Below are positions 18,154 through 26,723 of a stretch of DNA of 64,000 nucleotides, piece after piece. Below the pieces are notes generated by a model. That model searched no databases. It was not told the origin of the DNA and saw only the letters and a list, made by a program, of their open reading frames with translations. This stretch comes from Corynebacterium aquatimens (GTDB taxonomy: Bacteria > Actinomycetota > Actinomycetes > Mycobacteriales > Mycobacteriaceae): NCBI RefSeq assembly GCF_030408395.1, contig NZ_CP046980.1, positions 1,984,001-2,048,000 of the forward strand, given 5' to 3'. Each line of letters opens with the position of its first letter. The first letter of the stretch is position 1. The position numbers and the translations under genes are program-made.

Positions 18154-18585
18154 TTACGCCATGCAATCCTCGCCAAGCAGTTCCGCGACGAGCCCGCGCA
18201 CCTTGGCGTCAATGTCGTCGCGGACCAACCGCATTCTTTCCATGCCCTCGATACCGCGCGTAGACGGTTCATCCGTGTCCCAGCGCGTCAGTTTCCCGCG
18301 GGCACCCTCGGGTAGATCCACCTGCGCCTCCTGCCCGATGAGGATCACGCGGTCCGCGGTGCGGAGAATCTCCGGATCAATAGGCTTCGGCGTACCGGCG
18401 GACATGTCCGCACCGACTTCTGCCACCGATGCGGCAGATTCCGCATTGATCGACGTTCCCGGCTGCGTCCCAGCCGAGTGAACCTCGAGTTTGTCTCCCG
18501 CATGCTTCTCCGCCAAGGCGGCGGCCATCTGCGATTTCCCGCCGTTGCGCACACACACGAACAGCACCTTCGGAGTAGTTGACAT
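18154..18585 (-). CDS. arsC: Arsenate reductase, mycothiol-linked type (low-Mr phosphatase fold)
   Basis: About 143 residues. The P-loop-like active site [11 protein letters not shown] near residue 10 and the blocks [22 protein letters not shown] and [13 protein letters not shown] match the mycothiol/mycoredoxin-dependent arsenate reductases (ArsC1/ArsC2) of C. glutamicum. They reduce arsenate to arsenite through an arseno-mycothiol adduct. The second of two tandem ATGs (18585) fits the AAAGGA spacing best. It follows the ACR3 gene by 31 bp in the same operon, so the arsenite made is exported by that pump. Confidence 0.9.
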   Translation of the reverse strand: MSTTPKVLFVCVRNGGKSQMAAALAEKHAGDKLEVHSAGTQPGTSINAESAASVAEVGADMSAGTPKPIDPEILRTADRVILIGQEAQVDLPEGARGKLTRWDTDEPSTRGIEGMERMRLVRDDIDAKVRGLVAELLGEDCMA

Positions 18586-18616
18586 CATGCTTCCTTTCTA
18601 GGCTTGAACTCTAGGC

Positions 18617-19690
18617 TTAGACGGCCGAGCTCCTCGCGGCCGGTTTTTGTTCCTCGGGCAGAGTGGGGTCTCCCGGGAACAGCTTCGGTCCGATTCCCCG
18701 CATGACGTAGACGAGGCCGACCAGAATCGGGATCTCGATGAGCGGCCCGATCGTTCCCGCGAGCGCCTGCGCGGACTCGGCACCAAAAGTACCGATGGCC
18801 ACAGCGATGGCCAGCTCGAAGTTGTTGCCCGCGGCGGTGAACGCCACCGACGCCGACTGCGCGTAACCCATCCCCGAAGCCTTGGCCACGATGAGCGCGA
18901 CGGCGAACATTCCCACGAAATAGATGAGCAACGGTATTGCCACTCGAGCCACCGTCCAAGGACGGGCGATGATCTGCTCTCCTTGCAGGGAAAACAGCAA
19001 CACGATGGTGTACAGCAGACCGATCAGCGCGAGCGGGGAGATCGCCGGGAGGAATTTCTCTTCGTACCAGTCCCTGCCCTTGGTTTTCTCACCGATTATC
19101 CGGGATAGAACACCTGCGAGTAGCGGTATGCCTAAGAAGACTAAGACGGAGGTCACGATCGCCCAGAAGGAGAAGCTTGCCGACGCCGTGGGCAGCCCCA
19201 GCCATGCAGGCAAGATCTGCAAGTAGAACCACCCGAGCACACCGAACATAAGCACTTGGAAGACCGAGTTGATAGCAACCAGCACGGCGGTGGCTTCACG
19301 GTCGGCGCAGGAGAGATCAGACCACACGAGCACCATGGCGATGCACCGGGCCAAGCCCACAATGATCAGACCCGTGCGCAGCTCGGGCGCATCGGGCAGG
19401 AAGATCCAGGCGAGGGCGAACATGAACGCCGGGCCGACGATCCAGTTGAGGACGATGGAGACCGCCATGAGCCGCTTATCCGTTGCGATCTCCTTGGTCT
19501 TGTCATAACGCACCTTCGCCAACGGCGGGTACATCATCACCAGTAGGCCCAGCGCGATTGGAAGCGAGATTCTGCCAACCTCCATGGCCTGCAACGCTCC
19601 GCTCAAACCTGGGAACCAGTTGCCCAGCCCCAGCCCCAGCGCCATCGCAAGAAGGATCCAGACGGGCAGGAAGCGATCGAGGAATGACAT
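18617..19690 (-). CDS. acr3: ACR3-type arsenite efflux permease
   Basis: About 357 residues and roughly ten membrane spans. Family marks include the conserved cysteine in GLARCIAMVLVW, which sits in a membrane helix and is needed for arsenite transport in characterised ACR3 proteins, and NNFELAIAVAIGTFG with its conserved Glu. ATG 19690 has GGTG 9 nt upstream; a GTG at 19702 is also in frame. It is divergent from arsR across an operator-like segment and heads the acr3-arsC operon. The role is to pump arsenite out of the cell. Confidence 0.93.
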   Translation of the reverse strand: MSFLDRFLPVWILLAMALGLGLGNWFPGLSGALQAMEVGRISLPIALGLLVMMYPPLAKVRYDKTKEIATDKRLMAVSIVLNWIVGPAFMFALAWIFLPDAPELRTGLIIVGLARCIAMVLVWSDLSCADREATAVLVAINSVFQVLMFGVLGWFYLQILPAWLGLPTASASFSFWAIVTSVLVFLGIPLLAGVLSRIIGEKTKGRDWYEEKFLPAISPLALIGLLYTIVLLFSLQGEQIIARPWTVARVAIPLLIYFVGMFAVALIVAKASGMGYAQSASVAFTAAGNNFELAIAVAIGTFGAESAQALAGTIGPLIEIPILVGLVYVMRGIGPKLFPGDPTLPEEQKPAARSSAV

Positions 19691-19719
19691 GCGGGCGGGC
19701 ACCTTTCGTATCGACGACT

Positions 19720-19766
19720 ATCAATATGAAATCTAAAACTTTTATTGATCCCTGTCAATATGAAAG
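19720..19766. promoter_or_regulatory. ArsR operator/promoter region with TCAATATGAAA direct repeat
   Basis: The 86-bp divergent gap between acr3 and arsR contains TCAATATGAAA twice (19721-19731 and 19755-19765), and the dyad ATTGAT-CCCT-GTCAAT at 19744-19759. ATTGA/TCAAT half-sites are typical of ArsR/SmtB operators. One site set could control both directions. The repeats are seen in sequence; ArsR binding is inferred. Confidence 0.6.
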
Positions 19767-19776
19767 AGTGGGAATC

Positions 19777-20118
19777 ATGGCCGCCCCGACTACCCCTCCG
19801 ACAGTTTCTACCTGCTGCTCCCTGAGCGCTGGGTTACTCACTCATGCAGAAGCCGACCGCTACGCCCAGCTCTTCAAAGTGCTCGCCGATCCCACCCGCC
19901 TGCGGCTGCTCTCCCAACTCGCCGAAGACGGCTGCGGCCCCATCAGCGTCTCCGAGCTCGCCGCGCAATCCGGTTTGAGCCAGCCCACAGTCTCCCACCA
20001 CTTGAAGAAGCTCACCGACGCCGGCCTGACCAGCAAAACCCGGCAGGGAAAAACAGTCACCCACCAAGTTCTTCCCGGACCCTTCGCTGAATTGCGCACG
20101 GTATTGCAGATGGATTAG
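19777..20118 (+). CDS. arsR: Arsenite-responsive ArsR repressor
   Basis: 113 residues from the ATG at 19777. It is an ArsR/SmtB winged helix with FKVLADPTRLRLLSQLAE and the recognition-helix region SGLSQPTVSHHLKKL. The arsenite ligands appear as Cys13-Cys14 (STCCSLSAG) and Cys53 (EDGCGPIS), the same spacing as the Cys15/Cys16/Cys55 site reported for C. glutamicum ArsR and unlike the E. coli helix-4 site. It is divergent from acr3-arsC, which it should repress until arsenite binds. Confidence 0.92.
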   Translation: MAAPTTPPTVSTCCSLSAGLLTHAEADRYAQLFKVLADPTRLRLLSQLAEDGCGPISVSELAAQSGLSQPTVSHHLKKLTDAGLTSKTRQGKTVTHQVLPGPFAELRTVLQMD

Positions 20119-20366
20119 CCAGCCATCCGAGCGACCGGACCCAGCGGATGGCCAGCTTTCCCGACTCCTGGGCTCCGGGCACCTCGACACCGGCTTCTAC
20201 GCCGAGATCCGCACCCTCGGTACGTACCTGTCTGCCCATGCCGAGCACCAAGAGCAGAAACAAGCCTTTTCTCCGGCAAAGATCGTTGCTAAGCGCGTTA
20301 TGTCTTCTGCAAAATCTGAGGCCTGGAGGTCAATAGACCTAGCGGTATCTCGCATACTCAGGAGTT
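20119..20366 (+). other. Gene-poor junction with a startless open frame (possible gene remnant)
   Basis: The gap between arsR and the small gene at 20367 holds a plus-strand frame that is open from inside arsR to a stop at 20386. Its middle part reads QLSRLLGSGHLDTGFYAEI and continues to KIVAKRVMSSAKSEAW. It has no plausible start and I recognise no family. It may be the 3' remnant of a gene lost when the arsenic cassette moved, or chance coding in high-GC DNA. Confidence 0.3.
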
Positions 20367-20591
20367 TTAGACCGACTCGCCTTTAGCGAACTTAACCATG
20401 CGTTCAAGTCGCTCGTATTCAGCTAGAAGATTGAGTTCCTCAGCACTGAGAGACCACTCAGATGCGCGGAAACGAAGTTCCTTCACGCTTTTGCCATTAG
20501 CTTCAATCTTCCCCGCGACACGATCTCGAGCTTCTACCGCTTCCGCCAGCGTCCAATGACGGACGTTGCTTGGGACAAAACCTGCTGTCAT
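20367..20591 (-). CDS. Small helical protein of unknown function
   Basis: 74 residues starting MTAGFVPSNVRHWTLAEAV, with a strong AAAGGAG ribosome site 6 nt before the ATG, which is why I accept it despite its size. The protein is largely helical and charged (EARDRVAGKIEANGK, LNLLAEYERLERM). No family is recognised; size and composition are compatible with a small regulator or antitoxin but nothing specific supports this. It lies between the arsenic genes and the relic of the TIGR03089 gene and is likely part of the imported segment. Confidence 0.5.
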   Translation of the reverse strand: MTAGFVPSNVRHWTLAEAVEARDRVAGKIEANGKSVKELRFRASEWSLSAEELNLLAEYERLERMVKFAKGESV

Positions 20592-20619
20592 CGTCGCTCC
20601 TTTGGTAGATCGTGAATGT

Positions 20620-20845
20620 GATTTCGGCCCCACTGTCCGCTTCTACGGCGACCATTACGAGGGAACGAGCACCGAACCTCACACCAGGCGCACGCAGGTT
20701 GGTCACCGGATGGTCGAACATCGCGGAATTCAATCAACAGATTATGGCTCCGCTCGCCACGGGCGGCTCAGTCGTCGTTGTGACCGGAATGGCCTCTACC
20801 GACCGACTTTTGCACATCGCTACAGCGGAAAAAGCAGACACTTAA
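20620..20845 (+). pseudogene. Relic of the 3' end of a TIGR03089 gene
   Basis: The translation matches the last ~80 residues of the intact gene at 17022-17693. DFGPTVRFYGD is identical, then a frameshift near 20680 moves the match to another frame: LVTGWSNIAEFNQQIMAPL against LITGWSTLSEFDDNVMAPL, and VTGMASTDRLLHIA against VTGMASTDRLAHIA. No start or 5' part is present. As with the intact gene, its stop overlaps the convergent lipoprotein gene. The divergence is too great for a recent duplication within this genome. Confidence 0.85.
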
Positions 20846-21288
20846 TCGGTGACCCTGGTCATCTCGATCGTCTCCCCGCCCTCTGCAGTGGAAGTGAGGC
20901 TCAGAATGTCCCCATCTTTCTCATACTCGACATCTTGGGCCCCAGTACCAAACACCTTGTCTGCATTTTCCTCGTTCGTTTCCGGGAAGTGCAGAATCTT
21001 GTTTTTTTCATCGACGGTGCAGTCACGCGAGTGGGTACCTACTAGCTCGTTGCTCACTCGGAGCATGCACTTATCACCATCAACTTCGAGGACGTAATTG
21101 ATCCTCATCAGATCTTTTGATCCGAGCATCTCGAGGGATTCAGCGTCCACTCCCGCCTGCTCCGAAGCATCGACCTCTGCCTCGTACGTTCCGTTGAGGC
21201 TCTCTTTGAAAACACCGCAGCCAGAAAGGCTCGATGCTATCATGATGGCGGCTGCCACACCTGCAAAAATCTTTGACTGTTTACGCAT
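20842..21288 (-). CDS. Small lipoprotein, second copy
   Basis: 148 residues with a lipoprotein signal ([10 protein letters not shown], lipobox LSGC). It is colinear with the lipoprotein at 17683-18105: NGTYEAEVDASEQAG against NGTYQATVNAAEQG, LEMLGSKDLMRINY against VEMLGSQSALEMNY, then RDCTVDEKNKILHFPET against RDCTVNKDIKVLYFPET, and a matching end (IEMTRVTD against IVMNRVTE). Substitutions are spread evenly, so the two copies diverged long ago or come from different strains. It lies next to ydcF, and together with the relic at 20620 it forms the right border of the arsenic insert. Confidence 0.8.
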   Translation of the reverse strand: MRKQSKIFAGVAAAIMIASSLSGCGVFKESLNGTYEAEVDASEQAGVDAESLEMLGSKDLMRINYVLEVDGDKCMLRVSNELVGTHSRDCTVDEKNKILHFPETNEENADKVFGTGAQDVEYEKDGDILSLTSTAEGGETIEMTRVTD

Positions 21289-21766
21289 GGCACCTAAGTC
21301 TACGCATCACCTTGCGCCACACCACACGCGCGAGCGAATGAGGAGTAGCAATAACCTCACGCGCGTAGTTCTTCGCCCGTGACCGTCGGGGAGTTGGTGC
21401 AGATGTCACCGTAATCGGCACACCCAAATGCCACGCCCATACTCGCGTCCGCGCCGCGTGGAAGCCATTCGTGACCACTTCCAACTGTTCGACGGGCGAG
21501 CCCACCGCGCGGGCAAATAACCCCCACGAGTTTTCTAAGTTCTCATTGGTGGACGTGGCCCACGGCTCAATAATGATGTCTTTCTCATCAACCCCGTGAG
21601 CTACCAACCACGCCGCCATCACGTCCGCTTCACCCCGGCCCGTGACCACGACCGGCCGCCGACCGCTGACGCTTAAGACATCCCTCGCGGTACGGAGCCG
21701 CGCTTCGAGCATTTTCGACGGCTGGCCGTCGCGCACTCTCGCCCCAAGGACGACTAAGGGAATCAC
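21281..21766 (-). CDS. YdcF/ElyC-family protein (DUF218)
   Basis: 161 residues. The DUF218 marks are [12 protein letters not shown] near the start, [19 protein letters not shown], then [17 protein letters not shown] and [19 protein letters not shown]. Family members such as SanA and ElyC affect envelope integrity in enterobacteria, and the biochemical role is unsettled. There is no N-terminal membrane span here, unlike many members. It overlaps purE by 4 bp and so is probably translated from the purK-purE transcript. Confidence 0.8.
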   Translation of the reverse strand: MIPLVVLGARVRDGQPSKMLEARLRTARDVLSVSGRRPVVVTGRGEADVMAAWLVAHGVDEKDIIIEPWATSTNENLENSWGLFARAVGSPVEQLEVVTNGFHAARTRVWAWHLGVPITVTSAPTPRRSRAKNYAREVIATPHSLARVVWRKVMRRLRCHA

Positions 21767-22263
21767 TGTCCCAACAGTCGGGCGCGTAGCGCTTCGTCCT
21801 TGCGCTCCACTTCTGCGGCCATGTCCTCCTGGTAGGACGCCATCCTTTCGATGAGCCCGGGATCACCCGCACCCAAAATTCGCACCGCGAGAAGCCCTGC
21901 GTTCTTCGCGCCGCCGATCGACACGGTCGCAACCGGCACGCCGCCTGGCATCTGAACGATAGATAGCAGCGAATCCAGTCCGTCTAAGTCCTTCAACGCA
22001 CGCGGAATTCCGATCACCGGCAGCGGTGTCGCCGCCGCCACCATGCCCGGCAAGTGCGCTGCACCACCCGCGCAGGCAATGATCGTCTTCAGGCCGCGAG
22101 TGTGCGCGGACTTCGCATACGCCAGCATTTTCTCCGGGGTTCGGTGGGCAGAGACCACTCCGACCTCAAACGGCACTTCGAATTCGGCGAGGACCTCCGC
22201 GGCCGGAGCCACCGTCTCCCAATCGGAGTCTGAGCCCATCACGATTCCCACTAGCGGTTCCAT
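21763..22263 (-). CDS. purE: N5-carboxyaminoimidazole ribonucleotide mutase
   Basis: 166 residues starting [15 protein letters not shown], with the PurE motif GSDSDWE, the active-site region [10 protein letters not shown] and the [18 protein letters not shown] loop. It moves the carboxylate of N5-CAIR to give CAIR in purine synthesis. The ATG at 22263 has GGAAGGA upstream. It follows purK by 5 bp, so the two successive enzymes are made together. Confidence 0.97.
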   Translation of the reverse strand: MEPLVGIVMGSDSDWETVAPAAEVLAEFEVPFEVGVVSAHRTPEKMLAYAKSAHTRGLKTIIACAGGAAHLPGMVAAATPLPVIGIPRALKDLDGLDSLLSIVQMPGGVPVATVSIGGAKNAGLLAVRILGAGDPGLIERMASYQEDMAAEVERKDEALRARLLGQ

Positions 22264-22268
22264 TTTGT

Positions 22269-23438
22269 CTAATCCTTCCATTCCCCGTGAACAATGAAGT
22301 GCGCCGCTGCCTTGGCAATTCTGCGGGTCTCCTCGAGGTCTTCACCCGTGACGTTGACGTGCCCCATCTTGCGCCCCGGCCTGTAATCCTTGCCGTACAG
22401 GTGGATTTTGGCCTGCGGGTAGCGCCGCATCACCGCGACCACCCGGTCCTCCATCGGTGACTCCGGTTCCTCATCCGCGCCCAAGGTGTTGATCATTACC
22501 GTGTACGGGGCAACCGTCGCCGTGGACCCGAGCGGCCAATTCAACACGGCGCGCAGGTGCTGCTCAAATTGGCTGGTGACACATCCGTTTTGCGTCCAGT
22601 GACCAGTGTTGTGGGGGCGCATCGCCAGCTCGTTGACGAAAATTCCCTCCTCGCATTCAAAAAGCTCCACCGCCAATACCCCGGTGACGTCAAGCTCTTC
22701 AGCGACGGTGATCGCAAGATTCTGGCAATACGCCGCTTGCTCCTCGGTCAAACCCGGCGCAGGCGCAACGGCCTCTACGCAAATTCCGTCACGCTGCCGC
22801 GACTCCACCACCGGCCACGCAGCGACGTCACCGGAACGCGTGCGCGCCACCATGGCGGACAGCTCTCGGTCAAACGCTACTTTTCGCTCCGCGTACAGCG
22901 GCACGCCCTTCTCTAGAAGCTCGCCGACCAGCGCGATCGCGTCCCCCTTGGACGTAGGGAACCACACCCCGTGGCCGTCGTACCCACCCCGCGTGGCTTT
23001 CAGGCACATCTGCCCCTCCACGCGCTCAAAGAATTCCCCCGCATCCGCGGAAGACTCGATCGGCGCGAAGAGAGGCACCGGCGCACCAATCTCTGTCATT
23101 TTTCGCCGCTGCTCCAGTTTATCTTGGGCGAAAATCAGCGCGTGCGGACGGGGTTCCACGTTCACCCCGCCGTCGATAAGCGTGCTCAAATGCTCATTCG
23201 GCACATGCTCATGGTCGAACGTCGCGGCCGACGCGCCCTCACACGCGGCCGTGAGATCCGAAAGGTCTTTGTAATCTCCAATGCGCACGTCCCCGAAGAC
23301 CTCGCCAGCCGAGGACTCCTTCGAACCGGCCAGAACTCGCGGCGCCAAGCCGAGCTCAATCGCTTCCGTGTGCATCATTCGCGCCAACTGACCGTCGCCA
23401 ATAATCGCGACGATGGGCATTCCGTGTGCGTCTCTCAC
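22269..23438 (-). CDS. purK: N5-carboxyaminoimidazole ribonucleotide synthase (ATP-grasp)
   Basis: 389 residues by the longest frame (GTG 23438), or 383 from the ATG at 23420; neither start has a clear ribosome site. The protein shows [14 protein letters not shown], the ATP-grasp loop [16 protein letters not shown] and the C-terminal [16 protein letters not shown]. PurK uses ATP and bicarbonate to carboxylate AIR, giving the PurE substrate. It is followed by purE and ydcF and preceded 5 bp upstream by the PH-domain gene on the same strand. Confidence 0.95.
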   Translation of the reverse strand: MRDAHGMPIVAIIGDGQLARMMHTEAIELGLAPRVLAGSKESSAGEVFGDVRIGDYKDLSDLTAACEGASAATFDHEHVPNEHLSTLIDGGVNVEPRPHALIFAQDKLEQRRKMTEIGAPVPLFAPIESSADAGEFFERVEGQMCLKATRGGYDGHGVWFPTSKGDAIALVGELLEKGVPLYAERKVAFDRELSAMVARTRSGDVAAWPVVESRQRDGICVEAVAPAPGLTEEQAAYCQNLAITVAEELDVTGVLAVELFECEEGIFVNELAMRPHNTGHWTQNGCVTSQFEQHLRAVLNWPLGSTATVAPYTVMINTLGADEEPESPMEDRVVAVMRRYPQAKIHLYGKDYRPGRKMGHVNVTGEDLEETRRIAKAAAHFIVHGEWKD

Positions 23439-23443
23439 GCTAC

Positions 23444-23893
23444 CTACTGTAGCTGCCGGTTAATCAGCTCTTCCACGCGCCGTACGCGCCCAACCTTTTT
23501 AAAGTAAACCGGCGCCGGGTACCCAATCAGACCCACGTTCAGGCCCCCGCGGTAGCAGTGCACGCTGCGGATTTGCGCCAGCGGAATGGAATCGACCTTA
23601 TTCGACGTGCCACTGAGCGCCACGATTCTGCGGTTGGTCACCACGAATCGCTGCCCACGTGTACGCAGCAGCGGAAGAAGAAACCGCCACAGCACCACGA
23701 TGGCCCACGCCGCCACGACACAGTTGCGGATCAGCACGTCCACGCCCGTACTCGGCCGGTCCAGAAAGCCTATGGCCAGCCAAAATAACGCGGTGGCCGC
23801 AAGCACCTCCAGAATCGGGCGCACCATTTGCCACGCCGGCGGCGACATATCCGCCAGCACTACCTCGTCGCGCCCGAGACGAAATTGCGCCAT
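23444..23893 (-). CDS. Membrane protein with bacterial PH-like domain
   Basis: 149 residues. Two hydrophobic stretches (near residues 28-45 and 60-75) form a membrane hairpin, and the following ~70 residues have the bPH_2 pattern: FVVTNRRIVALSG and SIPLAQIRSVHCYRGGLN. The function of this family is unknown. It sits between birA and purK, adjacent on both sides by a few bases; I recall a similar neighbour in other corynebacteria. Confidence 0.8.
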   Translation of the reverse strand: MAQFRLGRDEVVLADMSPPAWQMVRPILEVLAATALFWLAIGFLDRPSTGVDVLIRNCVVAAWAIVVLWRFLLPLLRTRGQRFVVTNRRIVALSGTSNKVDSIPLAQIRSVHCYRGGLNVGLIGYPAPVYFKKVGRVRRVEELINRQLQ

Positions 23894-24628
23894 CTAGGCC
23901 CCATTCCCCTTCGGCCGCAGGTGCGTCACGTCGCCCGCGGAGAAAGAGGTCCCATCAACCACGACGCACCCATGCTTATCGACGGCCTCCACCAGCCCCT
24001 CAACCGTCCCCGCCCCAGTATCGATAGTGACGTTCTTCCCGATCGTCGAGCACACAGCCCGGTAATCAGCAAGCAGCGCCTCAGGCTCTGTCGCCCATTG
24101 ATTCAAACGCTGCCCCAGCGCAATGAGCAGGTCCACCGCGAACTGGTCCCAGTCCACGTCAATCCCCTCTAGGTTCAGCGACGTCGCGGTATCCACAGGC
24201 AGCTCCTCCTGCCGAAACGCCACATTGACCCCGATTCCCACCACCACGCGCGGTGCATCCCCGGAGAAATCCGCCTCCGACAGAATTCCAGCCACCTTCT
24301 TCTCACCGAGGAGGACGTCATTGGGCCACTTCAACGTGGCTGTCGGGATAACATCCGTCACGGCAACCCCCGCCGCCAACGACGCGATGCCAAGCTCTGG
24401 ACTAGCTTCAACGCACACGGACACAATCAGTGAGGAGCCCTTCGGCGCCGTCCACACGCGCCCCTTTCGGCCTTTACCGCCGACCTGCTCGTCGGCAAGC
24501 AAAACGCTCCCCGGAGTGCCGCTGGCCAGAAGGTCTGTGTTCGTGGACTCCGTGGATTCCACGAACTCCACCTGAGTCCACCACTGTGCTACATCGGTCT
24601 GGATACGTTGAACATCGCGCACGGTCAT
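23894..24628 (-). CDS. birA: Biotin-[acetyl-CoA-carboxylase] ligase
   Basis: 244 residues from ATG 24628. The catalytic core shows EQVGGKGRKGRVW (the GRGRxGRxW-type biotinyl-AMP loop), KWPNDVLLGEKKVAGIL and GIGVNVAF. There is no N-terminal helix-turn-helix domain, so it is a monofunctional ligase and not a biotin repressor. It should biotinylate the AMKM lysines of AccBC (39811) and pyruvate carboxylase (45511). The ribosome site is weak (GTGGG). Confidence 0.94.
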   Translation of the reverse strand: MTVRDVQRIQTDVAQWWTQVEFVESTESTNTDLLASGTPGSVLLADEQVGGKGRKGRVWTAPKGSSLIVSVCVEASPELGIASLAAGVAVTDVIPTATLKWPNDVLLGEKKVAGILSEADFSGDAPRVVVGIGVNVAFRQEELPVDTATSLNLEGIDVDWDQFAVDLLIALGQRLNQWATEPEALLADYRAVCSTIGKNVTIDTGAGTVEGLVEAVDKHGCVVVDGTSFSAGDVTHLRPKGNGA

Positions 24629-24650
24629 GCCCACATGATAACGGCGCGAT

Positions 24651-25085
24651 CTAGGAGCGGGTGAGCACCCTCTGCGCTGAATCACCGCCGATATTGCTGA
24701 TCTTTACGGTGTCCCCCTCGAGCGTGTACGGCATGACATCCTTGTCCCCGTCGCCCTTCGCGTTCTCCACGCGCATGAGCACGGAACGGTCCGGATCAAC
24801 CCGGCACACCTTTTCATTCAGCGAGCACATCTGGCCCTCAACGATCAACTCCACTTTGCCGTCATCCGAACGGTACGTGCCGTCCGGGATCGGCTCCCCA
24901 GCTTCCGGAGCCACGCTGCTGGCAACACTATCCGGTGCCTCATCCAACGGACTTTCCGTCACCACCGGGTGGTTGCTAGCCACATTCTCATCCGGTTTCT
25001 CCCCCTGCGGCTCCCCCGAACACCCAGCCAACAACCCAACTACTAGCGCCACTGCCATCGCACTTTTCCCACGTTTCACACCCAT
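24651..25085 (-). CDS. Hypothetical lipoprotein
   Basis: 144 residues from the ATG at 25085, chosen for AAGGTGG upstream and for the signal peptide MGVKRGKSAMAVALVV with lipobox LAGC. A disordered Glu/Pro/Ser linker follows (residues ~22-65), then a small beta-rich domain with PIPDGTYRSDDGKVELIVEG and two cysteines (QMCSLNEKVCR). The C-terminal domain loosely echoes the NGTY-type lipoproteins at 17683 and 20842. Function is unknown. It is divergent from the SWIM gene. Confidence 0.75.
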   Translation of the reverse strand: MGVKRGKSAMAVALVVGLLAGCSGEPQGEKPDENVASNHPVVTESPLDEAPDSVASSVAPEAGEPIPDGTYRSDDGKVELIVEGQMCSLNEKVCRVDPDRSVLMRVENAKGDGDKDVMPYTLEGDTVKISNIGGDSAQRVLTRS

Positions 25086-25108
25086 GGCAACCACCTTAGA
25101 CTGAAGAC

Positions 25109-26719
25109 ATGTGCAACAATCCCACGCGGCCACCCGTGGTGGAATGGATCCGCTCAATCGGCGAGGCTGGCTTAGCCGTCCGCGCGGACATCAAGAGCTT
25201 CATGTATTCCCGGGACCTCATGGATACCGACATGACTGCGCTGCGCTCCACGCCCGATACTTTCCATGCACAGGTTCAAGGCACCTATCCGTACGTGGTG
25301 ACGTTTAGGTGGCGGGAATCGTCGATAAGAGAAGAGCCCTCCGTGAGCTGCACATGCCCGGTGGTAGCGACATGGTGTAAGCACGCGGTCGCTGTGGCGA
25401 TGCGGCTGATGCGCGAACCTGAGTGGCAATTTACGATCGCCCGGCCCGAAGTGACCGACGCTGCGCTTGAACGCATGAGCCGGCACGACCTGCTCAAACT
25501 GATCAACAGCCTGCGACAGGAGTACCCGCCGATCGAGGCGACCGTGACCACCCTGGCGATGCCGCACTGGTACGCGAAAACAAAAGACCTCGTGGAAGTG
25601 CAAGAAGCGATTGAGCGCGCGCGTGAAACGAAGGACCCCGCCGATTGGATGATCGCGGTCAACCGCATTTACTCCGCGTGTCAGCCCGCAAATGGTGTGC
25701 CACTACTCCGCGCGTTGGAGAGGGTGATCCTGGACATGAACGACTGCGCGTTGCAGCAGGCGCTGCGGCCGACAGACCTCCACCACGTGATTGACACCGC
25801 CTACCGCCACCACATTTCACTCTGCCGCTTCGTGGAACCCGAGCCGGAGCACCTGCGCGAATGGCTGCTGGAGACGTACTTCGCGCCGGGACCATTCGTC
25901 CCCACGGAATTCGACGAATACTCGCAATGGCTTGACGACGACGACGTTCGCCAACTGCTTTCCGACGCCTACGCGAAGTTCCCCCTCCACCCCGAACGAG
26001 TGCACAACCTTGCATGCGACGTCGCCATCTACTTCGATGACGTCGAAGAACTCCAGCGGCTCGTCGCGGACGCCGACTACCAGGACCAACTATTTTGGTA
26101 TTACGACGAAAGCTGCATGTTCACCGAAGCCGAAGAACTCCTGGAACGCGCCCTCGACCCTCGTGACACCGTGACGTTCACGCCCGAGTTTCTGCTTGAT
26201 TCATGCCAGCGGTACTTCGATGAGGATGCGGACTACCGATTCTTCCTCTACCGCTTCCTCCTCGACCCCACCGTGCAGAGCTTTAGCAACCTGACGCACG
26301 CCCACAACGTCACGTTTGAGCGCGCGATGGAGGCTGCAGCAGGCCACGATTCGTCCGACGAGTTCGCACTCATCGCCGCCACCACGTTCGATCGGTTCGA
26401 CACCGGCTTCGACGCAATCACCAACGGTGCACCCTCGGCTGAGCTCGTGGATGACTTCGCCGAGAAAGTCGGCATTGCCTATGACCCCGAGTGGGCCGTG
26501 GGTCTGATGTTTTCCAACTCGGTGCGCATCATTAAAGAGTCCGCTAATCCCCGCGTCACCGTGGGTCGGCTGTGGGAACTCCGCCAAAAACTGGCTAGCC
26601 CGACTGCGCCGAACAGCGATGAGGCCCTGATGGCTTGGCACAGCAACATGAAAGCGTTCCGGGAGCAAGCACTAGGCGATCCTGTGCTGTCGATCGCACT
26701 TGAAGAATGGGGACTGTGA
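25109..26719 (+). CDS. SWIM zinc-finger protein
   Basis: 536 residues. A SWIM motif CxCx6CxH is formed by Cys81, Cys83, Cys90 and His92 (SCTCPVVATWCKHAV), preceded by the usual beta-strands (YVVTFRWRESS). The rest is a long alpha-helical repeat-like region rich in acidic and aromatic residues. SWIM domains bind nucleic acid or protein; the role of these actinobacterial members is unknown. No clear ribosome site precedes the ATG, and TTAGACT 10 nt upstream could be a -10, so the mRNA may be nearly leaderless. Confidence 0.85.
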   Translation: MCNNPTRPPVVEWIRSIGEAGLAVRADIKSFMYSRDLMDTDMTALRSTPDTFHAQVQGTYPYVVTFRWRESSIREEPSVSCTCPVVATWCKHAVAVAMRLMREPEWQFTIARPEVTDAALERMSRHDLLKLINSLRQEYPPIEATVTTLAMPHWYAKTKDLVEVQEAIERARETKDPADWMIAVNRIYSACQPANGVPLLRALERVILDMNDCALQQALRPTDLHHVIDTAYRHHISLCRFVEPEPEHLREWLLETYFAPGPFVPTEFDEYSQWLDDDDVRQLLSDAYAKFPLHPERVHNLACDVAIYFDDVEELQRLVADADYQDQLFWYYDESCMFTEAEELLERALDPRDTVTFTPEFLLDSCQRYFDEDADYRFFLYRFLLDPTVQSFSNLTHAHNVTFERAMEAAAGHDSSDEFALIAATTFDRFDTGFDAITNGAPSAELVDDFAEKVGIAYDPEWAVGLMFSNSVRIIKESANPRVTVGRLWELRQKLASPTAPNSDEALMAWHSNMKAFREQALGDPVLSIALEEWGL

Positions 26720-26723
26720 GCAA

